Counted from the stretch's first letter, positions 31,734 to 44,038 are shown. The stretch is 64,000 nucleotides of DNA from Schistocerca nitens (GCF_023898315.1 NC_064619.1:349132650-349196649); one strand, 5' to 3'. The notes: a model not told the origin generated them from the letters alone. Numbers and translations: made by a program.

Positions 31734-34637
31734 ATGCCGCGAAAGACAGTGAATAGTGTATCGCGAGGTATCATGAACGAAATGACCGAATTAAATAACT
31801 TCACCAATAGTACTAGTGACACGCAGTGCAATGATGACAATCCTGCGTTCACTGACAATCAATGCGTTCCAACCACTAATGATGACTTTTGCCTTAATGA
31901 TGAACAAGCGAACTCAATTGTCTCCACTGTTAATTTGACGACAATTGATGACGTGGGGGGCTCTATTGTAATGAGCGCTGCCCAGTTTAATACACCCGGT
32001 TTGAAAAATTCAAATAATGTACAGACAAATTTGTCTAGTGAAAATGAGCGGGATACACAAAGTGCGACGGATTTATTTAATTCCGAAATAATGTCTGACA
32101 GTGTACATCCGACTGACAAACCCTTTTGTGAATCTCAGAATAACCAAATGGTTACAGAAAGCGAGACAATTTTAGATCCACCATTAAACAGCACAGTGAA
32201 TAAAGTAGGTAATGTTACCTCGGATCAATTGATGGCATTATTGCTACAAGTTCTTGAAAAACAAGACAACACTTCCAAACAGTTTAACGAAAAATTAGAC
32301 AACAATGATGTAAATCTCAAACAACTTAGTGAACAAAACAGACAGTTAAATGAGAAATTAGACAACAATTCCAGGCAGCTTAGTGAACAGATTAGAGCCG
32401 TTGCCGCGCAGTGCCATGACACTAAGGAACAGTTACGCGAGGAAATTGAGGCTTGTTCACGAAAAAGTAGCGAAGAAATTAAGTCTGTTGCTCAGGAATT
32501 AAGGGAATTGCAAACAGCTGCAACAGAAACACTCAGAGGCGAAATTAGCGGAGTCGCTAAACAATGCTCTGAAAAAGCTACACAATTACGCGACGAGTTT
32601 AAAGCAATGACGGTAGAACTTTCGCGCACAATGGATGAAAAGATTGATGCGAAATTCGAACAACAGAACACACAGATTAACGAACGTCTTAGTCTTCACA
32701 TACAGAACAGTGATACGCATTTCCGCAAATTTATTGATGATCAAAATAAAGTAAAACGTCAAGTAATGGAAACAATCACTGCTCAGAGACAGGAAGACAA
32801 AAGTAAGATGTTTGCGAAAGCAAAAACATACGTGGACAACAATATTGCTACAGTGTCCGACAAAATTAATACCATCGAACAGTCAAACACAGAATTACGT
32901 GACGAAATTTCTGATCTGAAATCGAAAACAGACACATACATAACAGATTTTCAAACAGTGACCGACAGACTCGAACAATTAGAACTAACACAGGATTCCG
33001 ATGTCGTGAAAGCTGATGTTAAAAAACTGAACGAAACTACACGTAAGTTGCAAAAACAGATTAACGCCTCTGATTCTAAAACCGATGATCAGGTTAAAAT
33101 ACTGACTGAAAAATGTGATGAATTGGCCAGTCGTATTGACGTCATTGAAAGTACTAATGACAGCAAATCAGACGACATTTCACCGGTTTTATTTAGTCAA
33201 ACAACTGAATTTCAAAATTTACAGCAGACAATTAATGAAATCGATTCGTCTAATAACACGTTGCGTAGAAAACTGTCAAGTTTACAGCAGGAAGTAACAG
33301 AGATGAAAAATATTTCGGTTAATAACGCATCACAGCAGACGCCACTTTGCGAACATTTGTCAGATTCGCGCAACGCGTGTAATTTGGGTAATCTACAAAG
33401 AGCACCCGACTTTGATTCCGAACAATCACAGTTCAACAGATTCTCTTACAACCATGAACCTGTTCCATCACACAGAGACGATAATTTCGATTACAAACAT
33501 TTTCTGTCAGTGAGAAAGTTTAAAATATTTAAAAACGACAGAACACAGATTTATCCGCTAGATTGGATACAACAATTTAGCTTTGCTTTTCCACCGACTT
33601 GGCCTGTTACGCACAAACTTGAATTTATTTGCAGTTTTTTGGAAGGCGAACCGGCAACTCGTATGAGACCGATCGCGAGGCAATGTTACTCGGTAGAGGA
33701 ATTTCAGAATGCTTTTCTATCAGCGTATTGGTCGAAGACGACACAGCGCGGAATTAAAGATCAGTTAATTAGCTTACCAAATTATGAGAACACAAATTTT
33801 TCCAGTGTCACGCAATTTTTTGAGCACATGGTCCAGCAGAACCAGTACCTAAGTGAACCCTATAGTGAATCTGCACTTATTGAATTATGTATCTCTAAAT
33901 TACCACGATCATTAAGAGTGTCACTTCTCACGGGTCAACAGAAAGAAAATATTTCAGCATTCAGGGATCTGTTGCAGCTTTTAGAAGTGCAGCAATCTGA
34001 TTATTCCTTTGTAAACAAAAATTTTTCGTATAACAACCAAGGCCAACAAACGTACAGCAATTATGATCAGACACGTAATTTCAATGGTAGAAGTGATAGA
34101 CGCTTTAGGACTGACAACCACCAGAACTTTGGTAACAGACAAAATTCTAATTATCGGTATCGTCAACATTATGAGCAACAGGAACCACATTTTGGTAACA
34201 ATAGACGTTTTCCGCCACAACAACATGAAAGTCAGCCGGTTAGCATACCTAACCAACAATGGAATGCACAAGGTCAACCAGGCTTTAATGTTTCGCCGCG
34301 TGCACGTGTAGTCCCTGATACAACAAATAGTAACGCACGGCAGCAAGGAAATAACTACGTACAGAGAAGACAGTATTTCAATTCCTATCGCAATGCACCG
34401 TATAGGAATGAGTATCACGACAGACGTAAAAATGATGAGCACAATTATCAGCGTACGTTTAATAACAGTCGGTCATACCAACAGCAAAATTGTCCACAAG
34501 AACCTATTCTCATGAATGAACCCGACAGTAGGTATCATCCAGAGCGTAATGCGTCTGGAAGAAGTAATAGAACTGTTCAAATTGTACAAATGCCACAACA
34601 TCCTCCTGATAATAATAACACGTCAGATAGAATCTGA
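31734..34637 (+). CDS. C gag
   Basis: Intact Gag of 967 residues. The start is the ATG at 31734 (MPRKTVNSVSRG); the frame extends upstream only to a GTG. An acidic Asn/Thr-rich N-terminus is followed by a very long coiled-coil (about residues 175-500), with repeated KLDNN and LSEQNRQLNE units. The capsid-like region starts near residue 583 (NFDYKHFLSVRKFKIF) and includes EGEPATRMRPIA and FLSAYWSKTTQ. The tail is rich in Asn, Gln and Arg (NNRRFPPQQ-type) and lacks a CCHC knuckle, so RNA binding is presumably by the basic tail. It ends ...TSDRI then TGA. Confidence 0.9.
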   Translation: MPRKTVNSVSRGIMNEMTELNNFTNSTSDTQCNDDNPAFTDNQCVPTTNDDFCLNDEQANSIVSTVNLTTIDDVGGSIVMSAAQFNTPGLKNSNNVQTNLSSENERDTQSATDLFNSEIMSDSVHPTDKPFCESQNNQMVTESETILDPPLNSTVNKVGNVTSDQLMALLLQVLEKQDNTSKQFNEKLDNNDVNLKQLSEQNRQLNEKLDNNSRQLSEQIRAVAAQCHDTKEQLREEIEACSRKSSEEIKSVAQELRELQTAATETLRGEISGVAKQCSEKATQLRDEFKAMTVELSRTMDEKIDAKFEQQNTQINERLSLHIQNSDTHFRKFIDDQNKVKRQVMETITAQRQEDKSKMFAKAKTYVDNNIATVSDKINTIEQSNTELRDEISDLKSKTDTYITDFQTVTDRLEQLELTQDSDVVKADVKKLNETTRKLQKQINASDSKTDDQVKILTEKCDELASRIDVIESTNDSKSDDISPVLFSQTTEFQNLQQTINEIDSSNNTLRRKLSSLQQEVTEMKNISVNNASQQTPLCEHLSDSRNACNLGNLQRAPDFDSEQSQFNRFSYNHEPVPSHRDDNFDYKHFLSVRKFKIFKNDRTQIYPLDWIQQFSFAFPPTWPVTHKLEFICSFLEGEPATRMRPIARQCYSVEEFQNAFLSAYWSKTTQRGIKDQLISLPNYENTNFSSVTQFFEHMVQQNQYLSEPYSESALIELCISKLPRSLRVSLLTGQQKENISAFRDLLQLLEVQQSDYSFVNKNFSYNNQGQQTYSNYDQTRNFNGRSDRRFRTDNHQNFGNRQNSNYRYRQHYEQQEPHFGNNRRFPPQQHESQPVSIPNQQWNAQGQPGFNVSPRARVVPDTTNSNARQQGNNYVQRRQYFNSYRNAPYRNEYHDRRKNDEHNYQRTFNNSRSYQQQNCPQEPILMNEPDSRYHPERNASGRSNRTVQIVQMPQHPPDNNNTSDRI

Positions 34638-34640
34638 CTA
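34635..34640 (+). promoter_or_regulatory. C gag-pol junction: in-frame UGA-CUA readthrough context
   Basis: The gag stop TGA is followed directly by CTAG, and the pol frame continues without a shift. UGA CUA is the best-known leaky stop context in animals and viruses. Pol has no ATG near its start, which fits synthesis as a Gag-Pol readthrough product. Confidence 0.7.
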
Positions 34641-37600
34641 GATACTGTACAGGACGCATCTTCCAATAACACAAGCACTACTTTTGACACGCAAAATGTT
34701 GTTTACGAAAATGTTATTACTTTCGACGACATTCGAGACACTCTTTTACAGGAAAAACCAGTTATTCAGAAAATCATTTCACATCCTGTTATCGAAATTA
34801 AAATTGGTTCATCGAAATTTTCGGCAGTAATCGATTCCGGATCACCTATGTCAGTTATAAATGAGGAAACTTTTAACGAGTGTAACAAAGAGAATACATA
34901 TCCTACATTACCATTAGGCAAAACAAAAGTGAAAGGAGCAGTATCGAGTAAAGGAGTAGACGTTAAATTACAGACGCATTTATCATTTTGTATTGGAGGT
35001 CATATTTTTCACTCAAATTTTTAGATTGTTCCTTTATTGACAACAGACGTAATTTTAGGTACTAATTTTCTCGTACAACACGATGCAGTGGTTGATTTTC
35101 AAAATTCTTATTTAATGCTAAAAGATGAAAATGTGCAATTAGCTTTAGAATTTCAGCATTCACTATCTGCAGAAGAACAAACAATTAACCGCACAGAGGT
35201 CATTTCCGCAACACGTAACATAGACTGTAGTTCCACATTGTTCACGGACACGTACGTACATAACTATAACATTCCAGACGAAGCTGACTACGACGTAATG
35301 CAGATGATTTCAGATAAAGTTAAACAAAGCAGTGCAAATACAGACGACGAACGCACGCAATTACACAAAATTCTTTTGCAGCAAGATCCAGTTTTCGACA
35401 ACATTCCTGGTACTATGTCCGGCTTTATGTATGAATTTCAAGTCAAACAGCACGACACATTTAAAGCAAAGCATTATCCTATTCCGTATATTCATAGAGA
35501 ACAAGTTAAAAAAGAATTGCAGGATATGCTCGATCAAGGAATTATTGAACCAGCAGTTAGTCCGTACATAAACCCGCTACATATTGTTAAGAAAAAAGAT
35601 GGCTCACTTCGCCTTGTACTTGATTCACGTCACATTAATGACATTATTATTAATGAAACAGATCGACCACAGACATTAGAAGAACTACTACAGAAATTTC
35701 ATGGTACTGCTATTTATTCTACGTTAGATTTGAAATCGGGATTTTGGCAAATTCAACTTCATCCAAATTGCAGAAAATATACAGCTTTTCTCTGTTTTGG
35801 TGACTGTTATCAATTTTGCAAATTACTATTCGGCTTAACTATTTCTTCTGCAGCTTTTATTCGCGGTTTGAACACAATACTTCCGACAGAACTTAAAGAC
35901 AGAATCACGACGTACGTAGATGACATTCTTATCGCAGAAGCTAACTGGACTGAACACAATCTGATTTTAGAACAACTGTTGCAAACCTTTCATGCACAAG
36001 GACTTACAATTAATCTCAGTAAATCGCATTTTGGCAAAACTTCTATAAAATTTCTTGGACACGTAATTTCAGCAGAAGGTATTGCGCCTGATCCAGAAAA
36101 ACTTCAAGCTTTACGTGACATTACTGTTCCTACAACGAAGAAACAATTACGCAGTTTTTTGGGCTTAATTAACTTTTTTCGCAAATTTATTCATCACTCT
36201 GCTTTAGACACACCTAGATTATGCCAATTAACAGGTGAAAATACTATTTGGTCATGGGATAAGCAAGCACATTCTGAATTCGTGAACCTGAAACATGCTT
36301 TGTTGAATGCTCCACTTTATCGCACCCAGATCTTACTCGAAATTTTTCTATTGCCACCGACAGTTCTAACACAGCTTTAGGCGTACACATTTTTCAGGAA
36401 ATTGAAGAGGATGGTTCTACAGTAATTAAAAACATCGCATTTGCAAGCCGCATTTTGTCACCTGCTGAACGAAATTATTCCGTTACTGAACTAGAAACAT
36501 TATGTGTTGTATGGGCTTTTACGAGATTTAGACACTTTCTTTATGGCAGACATACGACTGTTTACACGGATCACAGAGCTATACAATTCTTACTTTCGGC
36601 TAAATTTACTCATGATAGATTAAGCAGATGGAAACTGTATTTACAGGAATTTAATTTTACGATTGTTCACATTCCCGGCACACAAAATGTAATAGCAGAC
36701 GCATTATCGCGTTCTCTCAGCAACAATCAGCAAGACGTAGCAACCAACTTCTGCAAAGCAAATTTCAGCGTCATGTACATTCAACAAGTTGCATTTGAAA
36801 ATTTTATTTCATCGTCATTGCAAGACATAGCACGAGAGCAAATCAAAGGCAATGTGTGGAAAGAAATTAAACACCTTTGGCAAGATAAGAATAATGTTAC
36901 GATTAGGAACCACTACACTGTACGCAATGACATTCTGTTTCGCCGCTTTCATCCTGACAGCAACAATTGGTTATTATGCATTCCTGACGAACTGATTAAC
37001 AAATTAATCTTGTACACTCATTTAAGTTACGCACATTATGGAGCCAGAAAATGTTTTCTTATACTGAGACAGAACTGTTATTTTTCGAACATGGAAAAAC
37101 GTATACGACGAGTTTTAGCGTCATGTAAAATTTGCCAGAAAGCTAAGTCTGACACCACTTCACATATTCCTCCATTATACCCCATTGTACCTGTTAAATT
37201 AAAACATATGGCCGCAGTAGACATTTTTGGTCCAATTCCGAGAACTAACAGAGGTTTTTGCTACATCTTTGTCGCTGTTGAACTCACTTCAAAATTTGTT
37301 ACTTTCACTCCGTTACGCAAAGCTACTGCTAAAACTGTTTCGAAAGCATTTGTAAAACATTTTCTATTTCATGTAGGGCATGTGATGAAAGTAATTTCTG
37401 ACAATGGATCACAATTTCGTTCTGCTATATGGACACGCATGTTACGAGCTAGAAACATTTCTCCGATTTATATATCCAAGTACCACGCTTCTTCGAACCC
37501 TTGTGAACGATTAATGAAAGAAATTGGTAAACTGTGTAGAATATACTGCCACAAAAGACATGTTAATTGGGACGCACACATACACTCATTCCAAGATGTA

Positions 37601-38017
37601 ATTAATTCCATTCCAAATGAATCCACTATGCTATCTCCGTCTGTAATACTGAAAAATGTTGAACCACTAAACAAAATTAAAGAATTAGTAACATTTCCTA
37701 CATCTCGTCGATTACGACACCACGAAATAATTGACATTGCGCTGAACAACATCAAACGTGCCGCAGAGTGCCGGAGAAGACAGCAAAAACAGGTTTGTAG
37801 ACGCCGAGACTTTCACGTTGGACAGAAGATATTAGTACGTACACACTATTTATCCAGCAAATTAAAAGGTAAGTGCAGTAAATTTGAACTTCTGTACGCA
37901 GGTCCATATCGGATTCGCAGTATTCCTCACCCCAATGTTGTACACGTCGAAACTTTGAGAACCAGAAAATCGAAAGGCAATCACCATATCTCCAATGTTA
38001 AACCGTTTATTGAATGA
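34638..38017 (+). pseudogene. C pol: protease, RT, RNase H, integrase, with one stop and one frameshift
   Basis: In the gag frame. Protease has AVIDSGSPMSV near 34830, then a premature TAG at 35022-35024 just before IVPLLTTDVILG. Reverse transcriptase shows DGSLRLVLDSRHIN, YSTLDLKSGFWQI, LLFGLTISSAAF and YVDD (near 35920). A one-base loss near 36319 shifts the frame at the start of RNase H (APL then SHPDL; IATDSSN). From there the second frame is open to 38017 with TDHRAIQF, the integrase HHCC module (HLSYAHYG, CKICQK) and DDE core residues in AAVDIFGP, ISDNGSQF and NPCERLMKE, ending with YAGPYRIRS. The two lesions make the copy defective. Confidence 0.88.
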
Positions 38018-38078
38018 ACATACTTTATGATTTATCACACTGTAATACATTTTCCAGATATTTATGTGAACAATTATT

Positions 38079-38330
38079 GATGATTATCGTATTTTTTCTT
38101 GGCAAGTGCCCGGCAAGGTAAGGTTAGCAGGTCGCTCTTCTTGTCGTTACACATCAGACCGTGCATATTTTCCAGATGAACTTACACTTTTTTATGACCA
38201 CATATGCAATTATAATTATATGACTAATTACTGATGATGATTATCGTATTTTTTCTTGGCAAGTGCCCGGCAAGGTAAGGTTAACAGGTCGCTTTTCTTG
38301 TCGTTACACATCAGACTGTGGACATTTTTC
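38079..38330 (+). repeat. 157-bp tandem duplication in C
   Basis: TGATTATCGTATTTTTTCTT and the following GGCAAGTGCCCGGCAAGG, GGTCGCT and TTGTCGTTACACATCAGAC words recur at a spacing of 157 bases (38081 and 38238). Confidence 0.85.
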
Positions 38331-39707
38331 ATTTTTTTGTGTGTACGATTGTTTTCAAGTTTTGTTTGTATGCACTGTGAACGAGTTAAGGTATAACACA
38401 CACCAGTTGACTTTGACATTTTGCCCTATGATATCTCAACATCGTGACTGTTTTACTTTTTTTTTTTACTGCTGCATTATGATATTCTCTGTACACTTTT
38501 TGCCTTTAAACACTGTCTATGCTTTTGACATATTACGTTTTCTGTCATGTTATGCTGTATGCTTAATTGTGTCACCATTAACCAGTCATTATTTAAAGGG
38601 TATATGATTTAAATGCAAGACATTAATCTTTGTTCATCAATTTCAGAAAGAAATGATGCGTAAAGGAAATAAATTGAACAGAAATGGGAATTTCACCTAC
38701 GGAATAAACGAAAGAAGATGCAATAACCTTATGAGGAAGAGTAAATGGATTAGGATTAACAAGCATTAACAAGAATATACTATACACATCGCAGAATAGT
38801 AGTCTTAACTAATTTTTTCTTTCAGAATACGAAGCGATTGATACAAGATGTCAGACAGAACTACACATCTTAGTTTTAAGTGATGAAATATGCTAGAGAT
38901 AAGGAATAGTTGTGTGATGAATAATGAAGTGATTTTTGCAGATGATAATTAATGCTGATGAAGAGTAATGATGAAGAATATGCTACTATGAATAATGAAG
39001 TTTTTTCTTTACAGGTGATGATGATAATGAAGTTATGATAATATGGATAATGAAGTTTTTTTTTCTTTACAGATGAGGATAATGTTGAAGTTATGTATTT
39101 ATGCTATGTAGTTATTTAAGTATTTGTTGCAGTTTGCTTTGACAGCAGGTGTTATATTGCATAGTAGGATGACTGAAGGTTTTGGAAAGGACAGCTATGG
39201 AACACATTTTTATACACATTTCACTACCTGTTAATTCGAAGTTCACTACTTTTCAGCATAGTCTGCGTTTCTTCTTTCAGCTCAATAATCCATTTTGTAT
39301 TTTTCCAGGAGAAGCTTTTCATGATACTTACTAAACTTGTTACTTATTATACCTGTTCTAATACTTGCAATTTTATTTTTTACCCATTTGTGTATATCAT
39401 TTACAAATGTGATCACATATACTGCCTTGTTGCATAACCTTGCTACAGCTGACTCATGACGAATGACGTTACACATTTTTCATTTATAGGAACAACCTAG
39501 AAGCAATTTTTTCTCTTATTTCTTCTTGCTTTCTCTTATAATTACCCAAAGCAATGCATTGCTAGCACAAAAAAAAAAAAAAACAAAATGTATTACCAGT
39601 CTCATATAATGTCACTAGTTTATGATAATTGTGAATAATACTGATCAGCTCTGAATAGTATGTCACGTTAATAATGACTTCTTAATTATCTGAATAATAA
39701 TGCTTTG

Positions 39708-40150
39708 TAACCGGTTAATAATTGCCATTGTCTATTGTAATGAGACTACTTATTATGCCCATGATTATTAATGCTATGATTGTAATTGTGTAACTGGCTA
39801 AGAATTACCACTATCTATTGTAATGAGATTACTTATTATGCCCATGATTATTAATGCTATGATTGTAATTGTGTAACTGGCTAAAAATTGCCACTGTTTA
39901 TTGTAATAAGACTACTTATTATGCCCATGATTATTAATGCTATCATTGTAATTTTATAACTGGCTAGTAATTGCCACTGTCTATTGTAATGAGACTACTT
40001 ATTATGCCCATGATTATTAATGCTATGATTGTAATTGTGTAACTGGCTAAGAATTACCACTGTCTATTGTAATGAGACTACTTATTATGCCCATGATTAT
40101 TAATGCTATGATTGTAATTGTGTAACTGAACAAAGATTGCCGCTGTTTAT
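39708..40150 (+). repeat. 83-bp tandem array in C
   Basis: Five units with ATGATTATTAATGCTAT at 39761, 39844, 39927, 40010 and 40093, spaced exactly 83 bases, plus a degenerate sixth. Each holds TATTGTAATGAGACTACTTA and TGTAACTGGCTA. Confidence 0.9.
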
Positions 40151-41457
40151 TGTAATACGACTACCCATGATGGCAATAATTTAATTTTATGAACATTATT
40201 CTGTAATACTAAAATACTTGGTACAGAAATGTTCAATAACTAGAGTATGGATGCCGCAAACTACTTATGTAATCACCACTCAAGACTTGTGTGTTAGTTA
40301 ATGTCCTTCACCTTCTGACCTAACTACCTGAAAATATTGTAACATCCATTTGTCTTGTCCATCCTCATTATCATGGAGCACTATATTTGGTTTTTGCACT
40401 AATTCTACGTTGGTGTGCCTCTTAAGAGTGTGGTGTTGACACGACATGCTGTCCACCACCGTAAGCGATGAAGACGTTATTATGGTCCCACTGTTTGGTG
40501 TACCTGGTATACTGCCAAATGATAGCATGGAATATTACTACGACGTTTCAGTGTCTTGATACGCTGATAAATACTTCTGGGAACGGAACTGCAGACTGTA
40601 TCACTTAGTGTTGTGATTCTGTGGAAAGATATGGACTTTCAGTGCAGCTGTGTGCAAACTAAAGTGCTACAACCATGATGCAATCCTTTCCTTTCCTATC
40701 CTAATAGTGAAAATCATTTTTAACTAACTTCATTTATGTTAATGGCCTATACATTTTTCTCGATTTGTTGAACTCCAGTGCGAGTACACTTGTCACTTGT
40801 CGACATGATTTTCTGCCATTGTTTATTTATTGTGAAAATACTAAAGACATTTTTCGATTTGTTCTGAAGTGCAGTATGTGAGCTCTCTTGTCATCTATAT
40901 TGTATATACTTTTTGTGATTTGATGATTTTTCTACCCTTGCGTTTATTTGTTATAAAACTGTTCAAAAGTTTTCAGTGCATGTGCACTTATGTGAATATG
41001 TTTTCTACTGAACTCCAGTGCCTGTGCACTCTTCTCAATTTTCAATATGATTTGTGTTCATTCTGCATACCTTTTATGATTTATGTCATTTGTTCCTCAT
41101 TGTATATACATTTCGTCTTTTGCTGATATATTCTCCACTACAGTGCATGTGCACTCATGTCCTTTATCAACATGATTTTGTTCAAAAAAAATGCTACAGA
41201 ATCTTACAGTGCGTGTGCACTTTGTTATCTGTCAAATAATTTGTATATACATTTTTCTGATTTACTAATATGTTTTGTACTTATATTTTGTCTTGTCTGT
41301 AATGTTTTGTAATCGGTGCATGCGCACAACATTTAATTCATGTATTACATCCAAATATTTTTTAAATGTTAATTAATTAAAAGAAAAATTTGTTACGGTG
41401 GCAAGTCCAAATGACTCACCATCGCTGCCAAATTTTTTGCCCCCCAGTGGAGGGTTA

Positions 41458-42257
41458 TGAAAGGCGTATGTACTCGTTGGCAGCGATGATGAGGCATTGT
41501 AGAATCTCTGACCAGAGCAGTTGCGCTCGAAGCGCAGTGCAGTACAGTAGTCTGTTGGGAGCAGTAGCCGAGTATAGTTGCAAGCTAGTGGTAGCGCAGA
41601 GCAGTCGGCGGGCGTCGGCACCGCAATGGTCGAGATTCAGGACAAGGTATATTATTAAGCAGCATCGCGCTCAGCTAGTAATGTAAATTAAATGTAATGA
41701 ACTTTAAAGAATCGCCCCAATAATAATTTTGATTTAAAAGCGATTTTTAACAAAGAATCATTCGATTTCCTACCATTTCCTTTAAACAAAAAAAAATTTC
41801 AATTAACTTCAAAATTTAGTTATTGGGATACATCTGCTGCAAGCTGTGGCGCAGAATAAGAGCAGAATTTTGACATGCAGTTATATTAAGGTAAGAAATT
41901 AATTCTGATTTTTGCACAGGGCCAAAGACCGACATTTCGGTTAAGCTGAGTTTTGATTGTCACTGTAGTTCCATTGTCATGGGATCATGTTTCATTATTT
42001 TATGCGAACTTATACTTGCGTCAGATTGCTAATTTTGTTTAATTGTCATTGTCATTAATATTTTTGCGGGGAGCTTACACTTAGCTCTAGGTACATTTCC
42101 ATTTGAGTAACATTAGACTTTCATTTTGTGGGGAGGTTACACTTGGCTCCATTTCTAATAATTAGTCTCTTTTAAATTTGTCTGAGGAGCTTACACTTAG
42201 CTCTGGCTCCATTTCTATTAAGTATTGTCATTTCAAAATTTCTGTGGGGAGGTTACA
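41458..42257 (+). repeat. C 3' LTR
   Basis: Partner of 30710-31509, with the same 800-bp length. Downstream it is followed by ATTT and then A1 pol. Confidence 0.94.
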
Positions 42258-42354
42258 ATTTCCAAGTCCCTGCACTAAGAGACAATTGAAAGCGTTCATT
42301 GGACTTACGTCTTTTTTCAGAAGGTTCGTACCTTATCAGTTGTTAAATGACGCG
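42258..42354 (+). pseudogene. A1 pol part 3: RT connection segment between C and A2
   Basis: A 97-bp sliver of A1 pol encoding FPSPCTKRQLKAFIGLTSFF and RRFVPYQLLND, the typical segment after the reverse transcriptase palm in Ty3/gypsy pol. C lies on its left and A2 on its right. The last codons run into the CGCG duplication, and the frame continues at 50960 with ASLLNLLRKN. Confidence 0.9.
42351..42354. repeat. Target-site duplication CGCG, left of A2
   Basis: CGCG here and at 50960-50963 flank A2. Removing A2 restores GACGCGTCATTACTA within A1 pol in frame. Confidence 0.9.
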
Positions 42355-43523
42355 TGTAACGTCTAGTAAGAAACAAAAACAACATATTATGTAGTAATTA
42401 GAAAATTAGGTGTATCATATTGTGTCATTGTATAAAATTATGTATTTTTTTATTATTTATTTTTGAGAACGTCTGCGTCGGCGAGTAATAAAACCGACAC
42501 AGAAGATAAATGTTAAACAGAGATTAAAAAAGGAACTAGTATATAATACGTGATGAATATGAATGTTTTTGACTTCTTAATTTGGAAGTTGTGCGAGTAA
42601 GATCTCCTGTGTTGTCGTAGAGAACGCTAATGTAGCATTCTTTTGTCGAGACTAAGCAATGTACGCCATTACGTGTGAATTTACAAAGGTCTGTAATCAC
42701 TGAGATATTTAAATGTTTTAATAGAGTTGTTTAAATGAAAACTTGTATTATTAATTGTTAAAGCTTGCTTGCCTATTATCCCATCCTGTTGAGACATTTA
42801 TCAGTTATATAAATATTATCTGTGGTGCTGAGCTGCGTGGAGAACGAAGAGCCGCTGCCGCGGCGTATTTAAACGACTTACAATATAGTCGAGAATACCG
42901 CAAGGAAGCGGTAAAATAATAGTAAAATAAAATTATTTCTTTTAGCTCCCAGACTGGCAGTGCAGATCAGCAGATTTTATGATGTGTTGCAGGTTGACGC
43001 GGGCTGCTGATAGGATATAGTACCAAGTACAAATAAGTTAATGTACCTTCAGAATCTGATAGGAATCTTGCTGTGCTCCGTTCTGGTCTGGCAAACTTTA
43101 TAGTGACAACGTATTTTTTTTTTAATGAGAGTCTCATGTTCTTGGGCTAGTCGTGGTATGAAATAGTATTTTACCGATAAATAAAATCCACTGCAAACTT
43201 GTGTTTTTGAACGATCATACGAACTGTAACATCAGTGTTCATAACAAAGTAATTTCAATTTTCAATAACTATGAAGTAGGGAAGATATATTGATTCTTAG
43301 CATGAGTTACAGTTACAAAAAAACGTTCCTTTAATTATAGGCCAGATACAGAACAATATATTATTTTGCTAAAAGGTAATGATGATAAAGAAATTCAAAG
43401 CACAGCAACGCAAAAAGTATTTCACGTAACTCTTTTCATATATGCGTTGGTACGCTAATAATAATAATAATAAAAATAAATAAACAAAAGAGCAACAATT
43501 TACAATTCACGAGTTACGTGAAA
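42355..43523 (+). repeat. A2 5' LTR
   Basis: TGTAACGTCTAGTAAG to ACGTGAAA. The second half is almost identical to that of the A1 5' LTR. Confidence 0.92.
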
Positions 43524-43524
43524 C

Positions 43525-43542
43525 TGGCGCCCAACGTGGGGC
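43525..43542 (+). promoter_or_regulatory. A2 primer-binding site, tRNA-Lys type
   Basis: TGGCGCCCAACGTGGGGC, the same 18 bases as in A1, one base after the LTR. Confidence 0.8.
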
Positions 43543-44038
43543 CCGAATTTGCAGTGGCCACAAATATAAAATTTTATGTATTTTTCTTTCAGTGTTGATT
43601 GTTATGTATGTATATATATGTATTTAGTGATAAATGTATATATGTATATCATGATCAATGCCATGTATTAATGAATGTGCAAACACTCTTTCATGACAAA
43701 ACGTACTACTGCAAGCGAGTCAGAGAAGACGATCCTGATAGTACTGAGAAACTGTAACGACTACGTAATCCAGGGGCAGCCGAACCCCGAGATCAGATAA
43801 ACTAAAGGTAAGACTACAGTGTAGTTGTCCTGTTTGTAGAAGTTGAGCTCCAGTGAAGTGATCTCATTTCGCTAGTGGTGTGCAGATTGTGCGTAGTTTG
43901 ATGTTAGTGTTTGTGACAGGACAAAGTTGATGGTAGATAGTAATTTTTAGTGTGCAGTGTAGGGTAGCTAAATTAACGTATTTTGTGTGCAAGGGGCAAA
44001 ACTGTCAGATTTTGTGTTTTAGTAAGCAATTTAGGAAT
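43543..44038 (+). other. A2 leader with splice-donor-like site
   Basis: Untranslated leader. AAAG|GTAAGAC with GT at 43808-43809 fits an animal 5' splice site well and is conserved in A3 (rc near 62427) and nearly in A1. Confidence 0.6.

Larger units (their letters stand above)
38018..41457 (+). other. C 3' region (non-coding, 3.4 kb)
   Basis: AT-rich, with no env-like frame. It carries a 157-bp duplication, an 83-bp array, a set of spaced CAGTGCRTGTGCACT palindrome-like words (about 40790-41230) and a purine run AGTGGAGGGTTA before the LTR, the likely polypurine tract. B has an equally long 3' region with different repeats. Confidence 0.7.
30710..42257 (+). mobile_element. C: young Ty3/gypsy element inside A1 pol
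   Basis: 11.5-kb element with 800-bp LTRs that differ at only two positions that I could find, making it the most recent LTR insertion here. It has a primer site, a gag of 967 codons, an in-frame UGA-CUA, pol, and a 3.4-kb non-coding 3' region. Despite its youth, pol has a nonsense codon and a one-base deletion. It is sister to B. Confidence 0.93.

Noticed and set aside
39700..40150. CRISPR-like array
   Set aside because: The 83-bp units are contiguous with no unique spacers, and the context is a eukaryotic retrotransposon.
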